51,566 nt of DNA from Nocardioides lacusdianchii (GTDB lineage: Bacteria; Actinomycetota; Actinomycetes; Propionibacteriales; Nocardioidaceae), in contig NZ_JADHZD010000021.1 in the NCBI RefSeq assembly GCF_020102855.1, positions 1 through 51,566 of the forward strand. The letters run 5' to 3'. Within the stretch, counting starts at the first letter, position 1, and each line of letters begins with the position of its first letter. Shown in pieces: positions 15,458 through 24,647 of this stretch. The notes beneath the pieces are model-generated. The model was given only the letters and a program-made list of their open reading frames with translations, did not search any database and had not been told where the DNA came from. The translations under genes were made by a program, and so were the position numbers.

Positions 15458-16207
15458 CGGCCCACTCCCCCCGGGGTTGGCGGAATCGGGCTCGACGATC
15501 CCGCTGACCGCGCCGCAGGGATGAAGCCGCGTGAGGGCGGTCGCAACGCCGGCCGATCCGTCGACGATGGCGGCCCGTCCGCGACCGCAGTGCCCAGCTT
15601 CTCCGCGCTCCCGTGGACCTTCTGGTCGTCCAGCAGCTCGAGGAGGTCGCCGGGCTCCGACTCGGCGTCCACGGGAGAGCGCCCGTGCGTGCAGGCCCAG
15701 CCGCTCCGCGTCGAGGACGGCCCGCTTCTGCTCCCAGGCCGACAGCACGCCGCTGGCCTCGAAGGCCTCGTGCTCGCGCACGTAGGCCTCCTGGCGTGGC
15801 GTGAGTGGCTGACCGGGAACGATCGGGCCACACCCGATCGCGTCCGCGCTCGCGACGAAGCGCGGGTAGGCGACCTGGTGGTCGCGCCACCTCGCCCGGA
15901 ACTCCACCAACTGCTCACCGACCTCATCAGGCACCGCCCGCGCGATCGCTTCAACTTCTGTCCACGGGATCACCTCGACCGGGTTGTGCCAGCCGCCGTC
16001 GACACCAAACCCGAGCCCGCGAGCCGTGCCGACGATCCGCTCCCCCGTCTCCGGGTCGTGGTGATTGGTGCCCGACCAGCCGGCCTCCTGGGCGTGGGCG
16101 ACTTCGGCAGGGTCGATCAAAATCGAGGTCAGCGCCCAGCCCGACCACGACCGCAGCAGCTCGTGCTGCCGCCGGCGGCCGGTCACGATGGTCGGCTGGC
16201 TCGCCAT
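15454..16207 (-). pseudogene. Mobilisation-block hypothetical gene with a frameshift
   Basis: From ATG 16207 the frame codes a plausible 170-residue soluble protein (SWSGWALTSILIDPAEVAHA, HNPVEVIPWTEVEAIARAV, LTPRQEAYVREHEAFEAS). After LGLHARAL (near 15683) it turns into Arg-rich nonsense, whereas the neighbouring frame continues with SEPGDLLELLDDQKVHGSAE and stops at 15454, overlapping the next start as ATGA. That coupling and the composition show that the second frame is the original C-terminus, so one base was gained in GCGCTCTCCCGTGG. The start overlaps the upstream gene's stop (TGATG). The family is unknown; its place beside the relaxase suggests a transfer accessory. A sequencing error is possible. 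Confidence 0.55.
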
Positions 16208-16575
16208 CACGCCACCTCGATGTCGGCACCCTCACCAGTGATGCCGGCGTGGTCGTCGGAGTCGGTCTCGAGCTGACGCAGTCGACGTACCGTCGCCTGG
16301 TCGAGTCCGGTCAGCTGCATGACGTCCTTGACCGCGAGCCGCTCCGCGACGAGCCGCTCGATCGCGGCTGCGGCCGCGATCTCCGCATCCGTGATCGCCT
16401 GCTCGGCCTGGGCCCGTGCCTCCCAGGCGACCTCGACGTCGACCGACGCCTCGTCGATGCGCCGCTCCCGCGCCAGCTGATCCGGATCCAGCTTCAGCCG
16501 GCGCTCCCGTGCCGCCTTCAGTCGGGCATCCCGAGCCCGGTCCCGACCTGCCTGTGCCTGTGCCGCCTTCCCCAT
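16207..16575 (-). CDS. Small coiled-coil/HTH-like protein of the mobilisation block
   Basis: A 122-residue protein. The first 85 residues are a highly charged helix with heptad-like spacing (ARDARLKAARERRLKLDPDQ and onward). Residues 88-110 (VKDVMQLTGLDQATVRRLRQ) look like a compact helix-turn-helix. It is divergent from the relaxase and its stop overlaps the next leftward gene. A DNA-binding accessory of relaxosome type or a local regulator would fit. I do not recognise a named family. Confidence 0.55.
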   Translation of the reverse strand: MGKAAQAQAGRDRARDARLKAARERRLKLDPDQLARERRIDEASVDVEVAWEARAQAEQAITDAEIAAAAAIERLVAERLAVKDVMQLTGLDQATVRRLRQLETDSDDHAGITGEGADIEVA

Positions 16576-16829
16576 CGGGGATCACCTCTTCCCTGATCGT
16601 CACGTCACGGAAATCCACCGCGACCCCTTCACAAGCGAGAAGCAACCTCGACCGACCCGGATCGGACACCTCGAGCTCACCGAGTTTTCCAAAGACCACG
16701 AACCCAGTACAGACACTCGATTGTTCACATTCCCGAACTCACCAGATCCCTCGCACCCCATGCACTGTCGGAAATTGGTGCCGGGCAGGTGTCCGAAACC
16801 GGGTCGCCGCGGTTGCTTCTCCAGGCGTG
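16576..16829. promoter_or_regulatory. Divergent promoter region and possible origin of transfer
   Basis: This 254-bp gap separates the relaxase from its leftward accessory genes, which is where MobF systems usually carry oriT. At about 16769-16796 the arms TCGGA and TCCGA enclose a GC-rich core GGTGCCGGGCAGGTG, the only inverted repeat of note. The nick site cannot be read from sequence alone. The relaxase start follows at GTG 16827 or ATG 16830. Confidence 0.3.
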
Positions 16830-19800
16830 ATGGGTGTGCACAAGCTCACGGCGGGAGACGGGTACACGTACCTGACCCGTCAGGTCGCCGTGCACGATGC
16901 CACCGACCGCGGCCACGCGGGACTGGCCGACTACTACGCCGAGAAGGGCGAGACGCCGGGCCGCTGGTTCGGCGCCGGGCTCGGTGCGCTCGACCTCGAG
17001 GTGGGCTCGCAGGTCACCGAGACCCACATGCGGAACCTGTTCGGCGAGGGGCGCCACCCGGACGCTGAGCGGCTGGAGAACGCCGCCCTGGACGCCGGCA
17101 AGAGCGTCGAGAATGCCAAGAAGGCCTCCCAGCTCGGCCGGGTGTTCGCCCGGTACCTGGGCAACCAACCGGAGTTCATCCAGGAGACCGCCAAGCGCTA
17201 CGTCGCCTACAACCTGGCCCGCGGTGAGCACTGGAAGACCCCGGTGCCGGCCGACGTGCGGGCGAAGATCCGCACCGAGCTGGGCAACGAGCACTTCCTC
17301 CGCGAGCACGGGCGGGCACCGATCAACGACCGTGAGCGCGGCTCCTTCATGGCCAAGGCCACCCGCCAGCAGACCACCGCGGTAGCCGGATACGACCTCA
17401 CCTTCGCCCCGGTGAAGTCCGTCTCGACGCTGTGGGCGCTGGCCGATCGCGACGTCGCCAAGGAGATCGAGGCCGCCCATCACTCGGCTGTGGAGGCCAC
17501 GCTGTCGTGGCTGGAGAAGGAGGTGTTGTTCACGCGCCGCGGCCGCGGCGGCCTCCAGCAGGTCAAGGCGAAGGGCCTGATCGCGGGCATGTTCACCCAC
17601 CGCGACGCACGCTCCTCCGACCCGCACCTGCACACCCACGTTGCGGTCAGCAACAAAGTCCAGGACGAGACCGGCCGCTGGCTCGCGGTCGACGGACGGG
17701 TGCTCTACAAGGCGAACGTCACCCTCGCGGAGATGTACAACACCCTCATCGAGTCCGAGCTCATCGCCCGGCTGGGAGTGCGTTTCGAGAACCGCAGGAG
17801 CGGTTTGGACAAGGGTGTCGACAAGCGGCCGGTGCGCGAGATCGTCGGCGTCGACGAGCGGCTGGCCAAGACCTGGTCCAAGCGGCACCGCGCCATCGAG
17901 GCCCGCCGCCGCGAGCTGGCGGCCGCCTTCCAGACCGAGCACGGTCGCCCGCCGACCGAAGGTGAGGCCGTCACCCTCGCGGAGAAGGCGTGGGACCAGA
18001 CCCGCCAGGCCAAGCACGCACCCCGCGCCGAAGCCGACCAGCGGGCCGCGTGGCTGGCCGAGGCCGCCGCGATCATCGGTGGTGAGCAGGCCGTCCGAGA
18101 CATGGTCGAGGACTGTCTCGGCCACCGCCCGGACGCCCAGGACGTCACCGACGAATGGGTCGCCGAGACCGCGCAGCGTGTCGTCGAGCGCGTCGCAGAG
18201 GACCGTGCGACCTGGCAGGTCTGGCACCTGCGCGCCGAGGCACAGCGCCAGGCACGCGCCCACGGCGTCCGGCTGCCCGACCTCGATACCGCCGTCGACC
18301 GCATCGTGGCCACCGCGATCGGCGAGCACTCCATCGCCTTCAACGACCCCGACCCGCTCACCCACGCGACCACTGCGGCCGAGCAGGACGTGATGATCCC
18401 CGCTCCCCTGCAGCGCACCGAACACGTGGGCGACGGTGAGGAGATCGTCAGCGTCTACAGCCTCGCCGGCGCCCGCCAGTACACCTCCCAGGCCGTGATC
18501 GACGCCGAACGGCGCATCGTCGAGTCCGCCCGACGCACCGGCGGCCGCACCATCAGCGAGGTACGCGTCGGCATCGCGATCGCCGAAGCCGCCGCCAACC
18601 AGCTCCAGCTCAACGCCGCCCAGCAGTCCCTGGTCCGCGAGATGGCCACCAGCGGGCGCGCCGTCCAGCTCGCCCTCGCGCCCGCCGGCACCGGCAAGAC
18701 CACCGCCATGCAGGTCCTCACCCGCGCCTGGCAGGACTCCGGCGGCACCGTCATCGGCCTCGCCCCGTCCGCGGTCGCCGCCCAAGAACTCGGCGCCTCC
18801 ATCAACCCCGAGACCGGCGACGCCGGTACCGCGGCGAAGGCCAAGGGACTCCTGAACGGGCCGTGGCGCCCGGGTCGGAAGAAGGTTCGCGCCGACACGC
18901 TGGCCAAGCTCGTGTGGCACGCCAACAACGGCGGAGCACCCACGTGGATGGAGAAGATCAACCCCAAGACCCTCGTCCTGATCGACGAGGCGGGCATGGC
19001 CGCGACCACCGATCTGGCGGCCGCGATCGACTACATCACCTCCCGCGGCGCCCAGGTGCGGCTCGTGGGCGACGACCGACAGCTCGCCTCGGTCGCCGCC
19101 GGCGGCGTCCTGCGCGACATCGCCCACCAGATCGGCGCCGTCACCCTCAGCGAAGTGCACCGCTTCCGCAACCGAGACGGCAGCCTCAATCACTCCGAAG
19201 CGGCCGCCACCCTTGCGCTGCGCGACGGCGACCCGTCGGCGATCGCGTTCTACGCCGACAGGGGCCGCATCCATGTCGGCGACCTCGGTGCCTGTGCCGA
19301 CCAGGCCTACGCCGCGTGGTCCGCCGACCGTACCGACGGCACTGACTCAGTCCTGATCGCGCCCACCCGCGACATCGTGGCCGAGCTCAACACCCGCGCC
19401 CGCAACGACCGCCTCGCCGCCCTCGACGAGAAGGAGATCGGGCCCGTCTTGACGCTGGCCGACGGCACCAAGGTGTCCGAAGGTGACCGGATCATGACCC
19501 GCGAGAACGACCGCCGCCTACCCATCAGCCGCACCAACTGGGTCAAGAACGGCGACCGCTGGCACGTCAAGAAGGTCAACGACGACGGATCCCTGAGCGT
19601 GGTCCACGACCAACTCGGCACGACCATCACCCTGCCCGCCGACTACGTCTCCAGGACCGTCCAGCTCGGGTACGCCACCACCGTTCACTGCGCGCAGGGC
19701 ATCACCACCGGCACCTGCCACGTCGTCCTCACCGGTGACGAAGACCGCAACCTGCTCTACGTCGCGCTGTCGCGTGGCAAGTTCGCCAACCACCTCTACC

Positions 19801-22754
19801 TCAACGTCGCCAGCGACGGCGACCCGCACAACCTGATCAGGCCTGAGGCACTGATCCCGCCGACCGCACTCGACCGGATCGCCGAGATGCTGCGCCGCGA
19901 CGGCTCGCCGGTATCCGCGACCACCACGCTGCGCGAGCAGACCAACCCGCAACAGCTGCTCGGCGACATGGCGGCCCGCTATCACGACGCCGTCACTGCC
20001 GGCGCCGAGAACCTCATCGGTCCGGTCGGCATGGACAAGATCGACGCGCACGCCGAAACACTCCTCACGGGACTCACCGAGGCCCCAGCCTGGCCGACAT
20101 TGCGCTCCCATCTTGCCCTCATCGCGCTCGACGAGCACAGCCCCTTGAAGCTGCTGACCACCGCCGTGGGTGTCGGGTCGCTGGCCGATGCACGCGACCC
20201 CGCGGCCGTGCTCGACGCCCGCATCGACGACCTCGTCGCCGAACTCACCGCTGCCCGGCCACACAATCCGGACGCTCCCCCGCCCACTGACGGGCCGCTG
20301 GCGTGGCTGCCCGGCATCCCCGCCCGGCTGGCCGAGGCCCACGACTGGGGGCCTTTCGCGGCCGCCTACCACCAGCTCGTGCGAGAGCAGATCGACGCCG
20401 TACGCGAAGCGGCTCGGGGGTGGACCGGCGCCACCGCACCCGTGTGGGCACAGCCCTTCCTCGAGGACGAGGACGCCGACCTGCGGGCCGATCTCGCCGT
20501 GTGGCGGGCAGCGGCCAGGACGGACGAGAACGACCTGCGCCCCACCGGCGACCGCACCATCGGCGCTCCGGGCGCCTACCAGGCCAAGCTCAACCGGGCC
20601 GTCCGCTCGGCACGTCCCAGCTACCCCTTCTCCCAGCGCACCTGGTACCAGGTGCTGCCCGAGATCGTCCGCGCCGACCCGTGGATCACGCCGCTGTGCC
20701 AGCGACTCGCCCGGCTCGAGCGCGCAGGGCTGCCCGTGACGGACTACATCAAGCAGGCACTCGCCACCGATCCCTCGCTCTCGGGCGGCCAGTCCGCCAC
20801 CAACGCGGACACGTCCTCAGCCGCGCGCCCGCTGCCCGACGAGCAGCAGGCAGCCGCGCTGTGGTGGCGTCTCGTTCCGCACCTCGGGCCGGCTGCACTC
20901 GGCGCCGACGACCACTCCGCGAACCTGCTGCAGCCCACCTGGCGCAGCGCGCTGGCCGAACTCGTCGGCACCACCAAGGCCGAGTACCTGCAGAAGGCGC
21001 CCGCGTGGCCCGCGCTCGTGGCGGCGGTTGACGAGGCCTGCGAGCACCACGGCTGGAGTCCGACCGAAATCCTTGCCAGCGCACTGGCCGGCGTACCGCA
21101 AGACGGATCCGTGACCGGTGTCGAGGTCGCCGACGCGCTCATGCTGCGCATCGCCATGCTCACCGACCAGCCGACAGAACCGCCCGTCCATGGTGACGAA
21201 CCAGCGCCATACAGCGACGCCGACGTTCCCCCGGACCCGGACCTGCTGCCGCCCGAGGACGCCGACGAGTTCTTGGCCGCCTTCTACCGAGACCAGGCCG
21301 ACGACACCAACGTCCCCCTCGCCCACTCGCCCACTCCGGACGACTACGACACCCTCGCGGCCCAGCCGGTCGCCTGGGAGCCGTACCTCGCCGAGCAGGA
21401 GCCAGCGCCGTACGACGATGGCTCGGCCGCTCACCACCCGTACGTCGAGGACCCGTACGCGACCCCCCTGCCGTGGGCACAGGCCGCCGAGGTCACCGCC
21501 GAGCACGCCTTCCCAGATCCGAATCAGATCCCGGCCGGGCGGATCCACCAACTCAACCAGCAGGCACTGGCCTACTTCGAGTCCTGCTACCCGCGCTCGT
21601 GGGCACCGGCCTATGTCCGCGAGCGGCTGCGGACCGACCTCGCCGACCACCCCACCTACGCCGTCGGGTACGCACCCGGAGGTGGCCGCAGCTTGATGCG
21701 GCACCTCACCGAGCAGGGCGCCACCCTCGACGAACTCGTGCAGGCCGGCCTCGTCTCCCAGCGTGAACGCAACGACGGCACGACGTACTACCGCGACTTC
21801 TTCCGCGACCGACTCATCATGCCCATCCGCGACCCCCACGACCCGAGCGGGCAGGCGATCCTCGGCTTCGTCGGCCGCCGCAACCCAACCAAGGGCAACG
21901 ACGACTACGCCGGACCGAAGTACCTCAACACCCGCACCACTCCGGTCTTCACCAAGGGCGAGGCACTCTTCGGGTACGCCGAAGCCCGCGAACCTCTCAC
22001 CGACGGCGCGCTCCCGGTCATCGTCGAGGGCCCCATCGACGCGTTGGCCATCACCCTGGGCAGTAACGGCACCGCCGTCGGCATCGCCCCGATGGGAACC
22101 GCGCTCACCGTCAACCAGATCAGGCTGCTCCGCTCCCACATCAACATGATCGACGGGCGCGACCGCATCGCCGTGGCCACCGACTCCGACCCGGCCGGCT
22201 GGAGGTCGGCGCAGAAGGCCTTCTGGCACCTGACCGCCGCGGACCTCGACCCCACCCATCTCGACCTGCCCGACGGCCTGGACCCGGCCAAGCTGTTCGA
22301 AACCCAGGGTGCCGACGCGATCACCGCCGCCATCGAGAATCGGTCCCCGCTCGGAGACGCGATGATCGACCACCTGCTGCGCACCGCAGGGCACTGGACC
22401 GAGACCGATGTCCGCCAGAAGCTCATCCACCAGGCCGCGCGCATCCTCGGATCCCGCGGCTCCGAACACTGGCTCGACGGCTTCGAGCGTCTCCGCCAGA
22501 AGCTGCACCTCGCGCCCGGCATCCTCGAACACCAGACCGTCACCGAGAGCATGGAGCGCGACCACAACCGCCCGGCGTACGCCCAGGCCCGCATCCATGA
22601 GATCAACGCCGAAGAGCGCAAGAAGACAGCCAAGGCCGATCCTCAGTCCCGGCGCCGCGCAACCGAGCAGCGACTCGGAGCGACAACCACCTCGCTCCGG
22701 GCCGGTCACGACGTGCCGCCAACAGGCCCCGATCACGCGGGTCCCGCCCGGTGA
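16830..22754 (+). CDS. MobF (TrwC/TraA-type) relaxase-helicase with C-terminal DnaG-like primase
   Basis: A 1974-residue protein from ATG 16830 (GTG 16827 is equally possible; upstream frame lacks coding character). Residues 1-330 are a TrwC relaxase with tandem tyrosines Y35-Y36 (LADYYAEKG) and the metal triad H266/H268/H270 (DPHLHTHVAV). Residues about 560-1010 are a RecD/TraI-like helicase with Walker A at 617-624 (APAGTGKT), LIDEAGM and a late GYATTVHCAQG motif. Residues about 1560-1880 resemble a bacterial primase core: a DnaG-type N-terminal fold (RLIMPIRDPHD, KYLNTRTTPVF) and Toprim VIVEGPIDALAI (from 1730) with D1785/D1787. Nicking, unwinding and priming would thus sit in one polypeptide for conjugative transfer. 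Confidence 0.9.
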   Translation: MGVHKLTAGDGYTYLTRQVAVHDATDRGHAGLADYYAEKGETPGRWFGAGLGALDLEVGSQVTETHMRNLFGEGRHPDAERLENAALDAGKSVENAKKASQLGRVFARYLGNQPEFIQETAKRYVAYNLARGEHWKTPVPADVRAKIRTELGNEHFLREHGRAPINDRERGSFMAKATRQQTTAVAGYDLTFAPVKSVSTLWALADRDVAKEIEAAHHSAVEATLSWLEKEVLFTRRGRGGLQQVKAKGLIAGMFTHRDARSSDPHLHTHVAVSNKVQDETGRWLAVDGRVLYKANVTLAEMYNTLIESELIARLGVRFENRRSGLDKGVDKRPVREIVGVDERLAKTWSKRHRAIEARRRELAAAFQTEHGRPPTEGEAVTLAEKAWDQTRQAKHAPRAEADQRAAWLAEAAAIIGGEQAVRDMVEDCLGHRPDAQDVTDEWVAETAQRVVERVAEDRATWQVWHLRAEAQRQARAHGVRLPDLDTAVDRIVATAIGEHSIAFNDPDPLTHATTAAEQDVMIPAPLQRTEHVGDGEEIVSVYSLAGARQYTSQAVIDAERRIVESARRTGGRTISEVRVGIAIAEAAANQLQLNAAQQSLVREMATSGRAVQLALAPAGTGKTTAMQVLTRAWQDSGGTVIGLAPSAVAAQELGASINPETGDAGTAAKAKGLLNGPWRPGRKKVRADTLAKLVWHANNGGAPTWMEKINPKTLVLIDEAGMAATTDLAAAIDYITSRGAQVRLVGDDRQLASVAAGGVLRDIAHQIGAVTLSEVHRFRNRDGSLNHSEAAATLALRDGDPSAIAFYADRGRIHVGDLGACADQAYAAWSADRTDGTDSVLIAPTRDIVAELNTRARNDRLAALDEKEIGPVLTLADGTKVSEGDRIMTRENDRRLPISRTNWVKNGDRWHVKKVNDDGSLSVVHDQLGTTITLPADYVSRTVQLGYATTVHCAQGITTGTCHVVLTGDEDRNLLYVALSRGKFANHLYLNVASDGDPHNLIRPEALIPPTALDRIAEMLRRDGSPVSATTTLREQTNPQQLLGDMAARYHDAVTAGAENLIGPVGMDKIDAHAETLLTGLTEAPAWPTLRSHLALIALDEHSPLKLLTTAVGVGSLADARDPAAVLDARIDDLVAELTAARPHNPDAPPPTDGPLAWLPGIPARLAEAHDWGPFAAAYHQLVREQIDAVREAARGWTGATAPVWAQPFLEDEDADLRADLAVWRAAARTDENDLRPTGDRTIGAPGAYQAKLNRAVRSARPSYPFSQRTWYQVLPEIVRADPWITPLCQRLARLERAGLPVTDYIKQALATDPSLSGGQSATNADTSSAARPLPDEQQAAALWWRLVPHLGPAALGADDHSANLLQPTWRSALAELVGTTKAEYLQKAPAWPALVAAVDEACEHHGWSPTEILASALAGVPQDGSVTGVEVADALMLRIAMLTDQPTEPPVHGDEPAPYSDADVPPDPDLLPPEDADEFLAAFYRDQADDTNVPLAHSPTPDDYDTLAAQPVAWEPYLAEQEPAPYDDGSAAHHPYVEDPYATPLPWAQAAEVTAEHAFPDPNQIPAGRIHQLNQQALAYFESCYPRSWAPAYVRERLRTDLADHPTYAVGYAPGGGRSLMRHLTEQGATLDELVQAGLVSQRERNDGTTYYRDFFRDRLIMPIRDPHDPSGQAILGFVGRRNPTKGNDDYAGPKYLNTRTTPVFTKGEALFGYAEAREPLTDGALPVIVEGPIDALAITLGSNGTAVGIAPMGTALTVNQIRLLRSHINMIDGRDRIAVATDSDPAGWRSAQKAFWHLTAADLDPTHLDLPDGLDPAKLFETQGADAITAAIENRSPLGDAMIDHLLRTAGHWTETDVRQKLIHQAARILGSRGSEHWLDGFERLRQKLHLAPGILEHQTVTESMERDHNRPAYAQARIHEINAEERKKTAKADPQSRRRATEQRLGATTTSLRAGHDVPPTGPDHAGPAR

Positions 22755-23191
22755 GAGCACCTCGCTCAGAATCGCTCTGAACGAACTTAGGGCCAACGAA
22801 TGGTCGCTCAGGGCCTGAATCTGCCATCGAACCTTCGCCAGGAAGCGTTCTGGGGGAACTGCGAGCGCATCTCAGCCACCGACTCACCAGCGACTGACTG
22901 ACGGCTGGTCGAGGGGTGTCGAGATGCAGCCAAAATGAGGCGATCGAACTTTTCGCCTCAGGAACACTGGATCTGTGGACATTAGGATGGGCCGGAGCCT
23001 CCAGCAGCAGGAGACGCGGTGAGCACCGGTCGCTCGCGGCTTGTCTTGTACCAGTGCAGGTACCACGCGTCGCACGTCCCGTAAGCCGATCGGCTCGTGG
23101 AGCGTGCCAGTACGGGATCGGCTCGACCAGGTGGCGGTCACCGTCGACGTTGACGAGGACTGACGGCATCGCGCTCGTCGACAACCTTCAC
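22755..23191 (-). pseudogene. Probable decayed short gene after the relaxase
   Basis: A leftward GTG (23189-23191) directly follows the TAA of the next upstream gene. Coding-like pieces then appear in different frames: MKVVDERDAV, next VLVNVDGDRHLVEPIPYWH, then TLHEPIGLRDVR, then WYLHWYKTSRERPV ending in a stop. No single frame keeps this character, so I read it as a frameshifted remnant in the membrane-protein operon. The remaining 300 bp up to the relaxase stop show nothing recognisable. Confidence 0.3.
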
Positions 23192-23935
23192 TTAAAGGTA
23201 GCGGGCTGGCCCGTCGGCCTCGCCGCGGCCTGACGTCAGCCAGCATTTCACCGCGTCAGGGCGGCGTCTCTCGAGCTCATCCAGTACGGCCTGGCGTAGG
23301 TCGACGATGGCCACCGTTCGCGCCGGCGAGCGCACGTCTCGCACCATCCAGAACGTGACGCGCCACAGTCGGCACAACTCGGACGTGTTCAGATCGAGGA
23401 CCCGGACGTCGTGGCACCCCGATGTATCAGGCGCCTCCCTTCCCACGGTTGTCTGCGCATCAGTCGCTCTCCGATCCCCTAGCATTGGCCCGCCAGGCCC
23501 GCTGGACGCCGCGAGACGATGTGGGGCGCCGGTGAGTCCCACGAAGTGGAGCGACATCCGCAAAACCGGCGGCGTCGTGGCCACGAGCACGCCAGCCCAC
23601 CCCAGCACCCAACTCGGCGAGACGAGCGACACTACTGCCGCGCACAGCACGACCGACGCGCACGCGGCGGCGATCAAACACCACCACGCACCCTGTTGAA
23701 AGTCGTAGGCCCGCTCACTCGCTCCGTCCTCTGTGGGTTCGGGGTGGGTGCGACCGTCGGTCAACGCTGACACGGCGCCCGTCATCGCTACTGCCAGCAG
23801 CAGCGGCGCGACCATCGCGATCACTCGCGTCATTCCCCACATAGGGATCGAGAGGAACAGCGCACCCACGCCGCACCACGCGACCCCGCGCAGCCATCTC
23901 GACCAGCTCAGCCGTGCGCCAGTGTCCTTGATCAT
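23192..23935 (-). CDS. Hypothetical four-helix membrane protein
   Basis: A 247-residue protein with hydrophobic helices at roughly 18-35 (VAWCGVGALFLSIPMWGM), 38-58, 82-106 and 108-125. Its cytoplasmic tail (residues about 180-247) reads LNTSELCRLWRVTFWMV, then VDLRQAVLDELERRRPDAV and ends ARYL. This TSELC-LWR ... RQ-LDELERR-P ... RYL tail recurs at the ends of many actinobacterial hypothetical proteins. No enzymatic motif is visible. It begins two bases after the preceding small membrane-protein gene, indicating co-transcription. Confidence 0.65.
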   Translation of the reverse strand: MIKDTGARLSWSRWLRGVAWCGVGALFLSIPMWGMTRVIAMVAPLLLAVAMTGAVSALTDGRTHPEPTEDGASERAYDFQQGAWWCLIAAACASVVLCAAVVSLVSPSWVLGWAGVLVATTPPVLRMSLHFVGLTGAPHRLAASSGPGGPMLGDRRATDAQTTVGREAPDTSGCHDVRVLDLNTSELCRLWRVTFWMVRDVRSPARTVAIVDLRQAVLDELERRRPDAVKCWLTSGRGEADGPARYL

Positions 23936-23937
23936 CG

Positions 23938-24129
23938 TCAGTCCCAGGGGCGGACGCTTGCCATGCTGCGTACCGCCCTAGCCGTGATGGCTACAACGAG
24001 TACGCATCCGCCCGCAGCAAGCACCACCGCCCACCCTTCGCCGGCCTGACGCCAGGTGATGTGGCGGTGGGTGACCAGCACCCAGGCGCTGCGCGCCGCG
24101 CTCGGCGGAGCAGGTGCACTAGTTGTCAA
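23938..24129 (-). CDS. Small single-helix membrane protein
   Basis: A 63-residue protein with one hydrophobic helix (GWAVVLAAGGCVLVVAITA, about residues 32-50) after a basic N-terminus. TTG 24129 is the start suggested by the frame, with AGGGACGG upstream. Its stop lies two bases before the next membrane protein, so the two form an operon. Function unknown. Confidence 0.45.
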   Translation of the reverse strand: MTTSAPAPPSAARSAWVLVTHRHITWRQAGEGWAVVLAAGGCVLVVAITARAVRSMASVRPWD

Positions 24130-24280
24130 GGCAGACCGTCCCTGGGAGAGAACTTACGTTGTAAACTATCGCGCGTCCTCGCGACTGACGCAAGGGGCGT
24201 TCGTCCAATTGTCTGATGGGACGAAGGACACCCCGGTGGGTAGTGGAGCCCGGTCGAGCCCACTACGCGCCCACACCCGC

Positions 24281-24332
24281 GACCCGCAACCGAGACCCGC
24301 AACCGAGACCCGCAACCGAGACCCGCAACCGA
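24281..24332. repeat. Four tandem copies of a 13-bp unit
   Basis: The unit GACCCGCAACCGA repeats four times without a mismatch. It lies in a gene-free gap. Copy number is likely to vary by replication slippage. Confidence 0.9.
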
Positions 24333-24410
24333 GGATGAGGGGCCACACCTTGGGCCTCGCCCACCCTCACGCCACACTGGCTCGTAAGGGCAGCTCATCG
24401 CAACCACTGT

Positions 24411-24440
24411 GCTGGTGCTGGTGCTGGTGCTGGTGCTGGT
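24411..24440. repeat. Five tandem copies of the hexamer GCTGGT
   Basis: Exact hexamer repeat eight bases from the end of the small leftward membrane gene (24449-24646). It is in non-coding DNA as annotated, though any frame across it stays open because six is divisible by three. Confidence 0.85.
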
Positions 24441-24448
24441 GCTCGTGC

Positions 24449-24646
24449 CTAGGCTCGCCGAGACGACTGGCTTCTTCTCGACCGGGCGTTCTTCCATACC
24501 CTCGACATCTGCTTGAGCAGCGCGAGAGCGGCGATGCCTGCCACGATGCTGCTGAGGATCGCGCCGGGCTGGGAGTGGCTCGGTTTGCCGCTCCGTTCGC
24601 GGCTCCGTTCGTGCGGGGATGGGCGCATGTGCTGGGTCCGGGCCAC
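24449..24646 (-). CDS. Small membrane protein downstream of YihY
   Basis: A 65-residue protein starting at GTG 24646, with a strong GAGGAGG site lying inside the end of the YihY gene. The middle (GAILSSIVAGIAALALLKQM, about residues 27-46) is one transmembrane helix flanked by basic residues. It begins one base after the YihY stop, so it is probably co-translated. No known domain. Confidence 0.55.
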   Translation of the reverse strand: MARTQHMRPSPHERSRERSGKPSHSQPGAILSSIVAGIAALALLKQMSRVWKNARSRRSQSSRRA

Positions 24647-24647
24647 G

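Larger units (their letters stand above)
24130..24448. other. Low-complexity intergenic stretch
   Basis: No gene is supported in these 319 bp. They contain two tandem arrays (listed separately) and AT-richer DNA near 24120-24180 that may hold the promoter of the leftward membrane-protein pair. Confidence 0.5.

Noticed and set aside
16725..19274. Very long leftward open frame inside the relaxase gene
   Set aside because: It is the antisense shadow of the relaxase coding sequence, rich in Gly, Val and Asp as expected from high-GC third positions, with no recognisable domain.
20817..22796. Second long leftward open frame antisense to the primase end of the relaxase
   Set aside because: Same reason: composition-driven frame, no family motif, full overlap with a clear coding sequence.
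24281..24332. Repeat array considered as a CRISPR
   Set aside because: Units are 13 bp, contiguous and without spacers.
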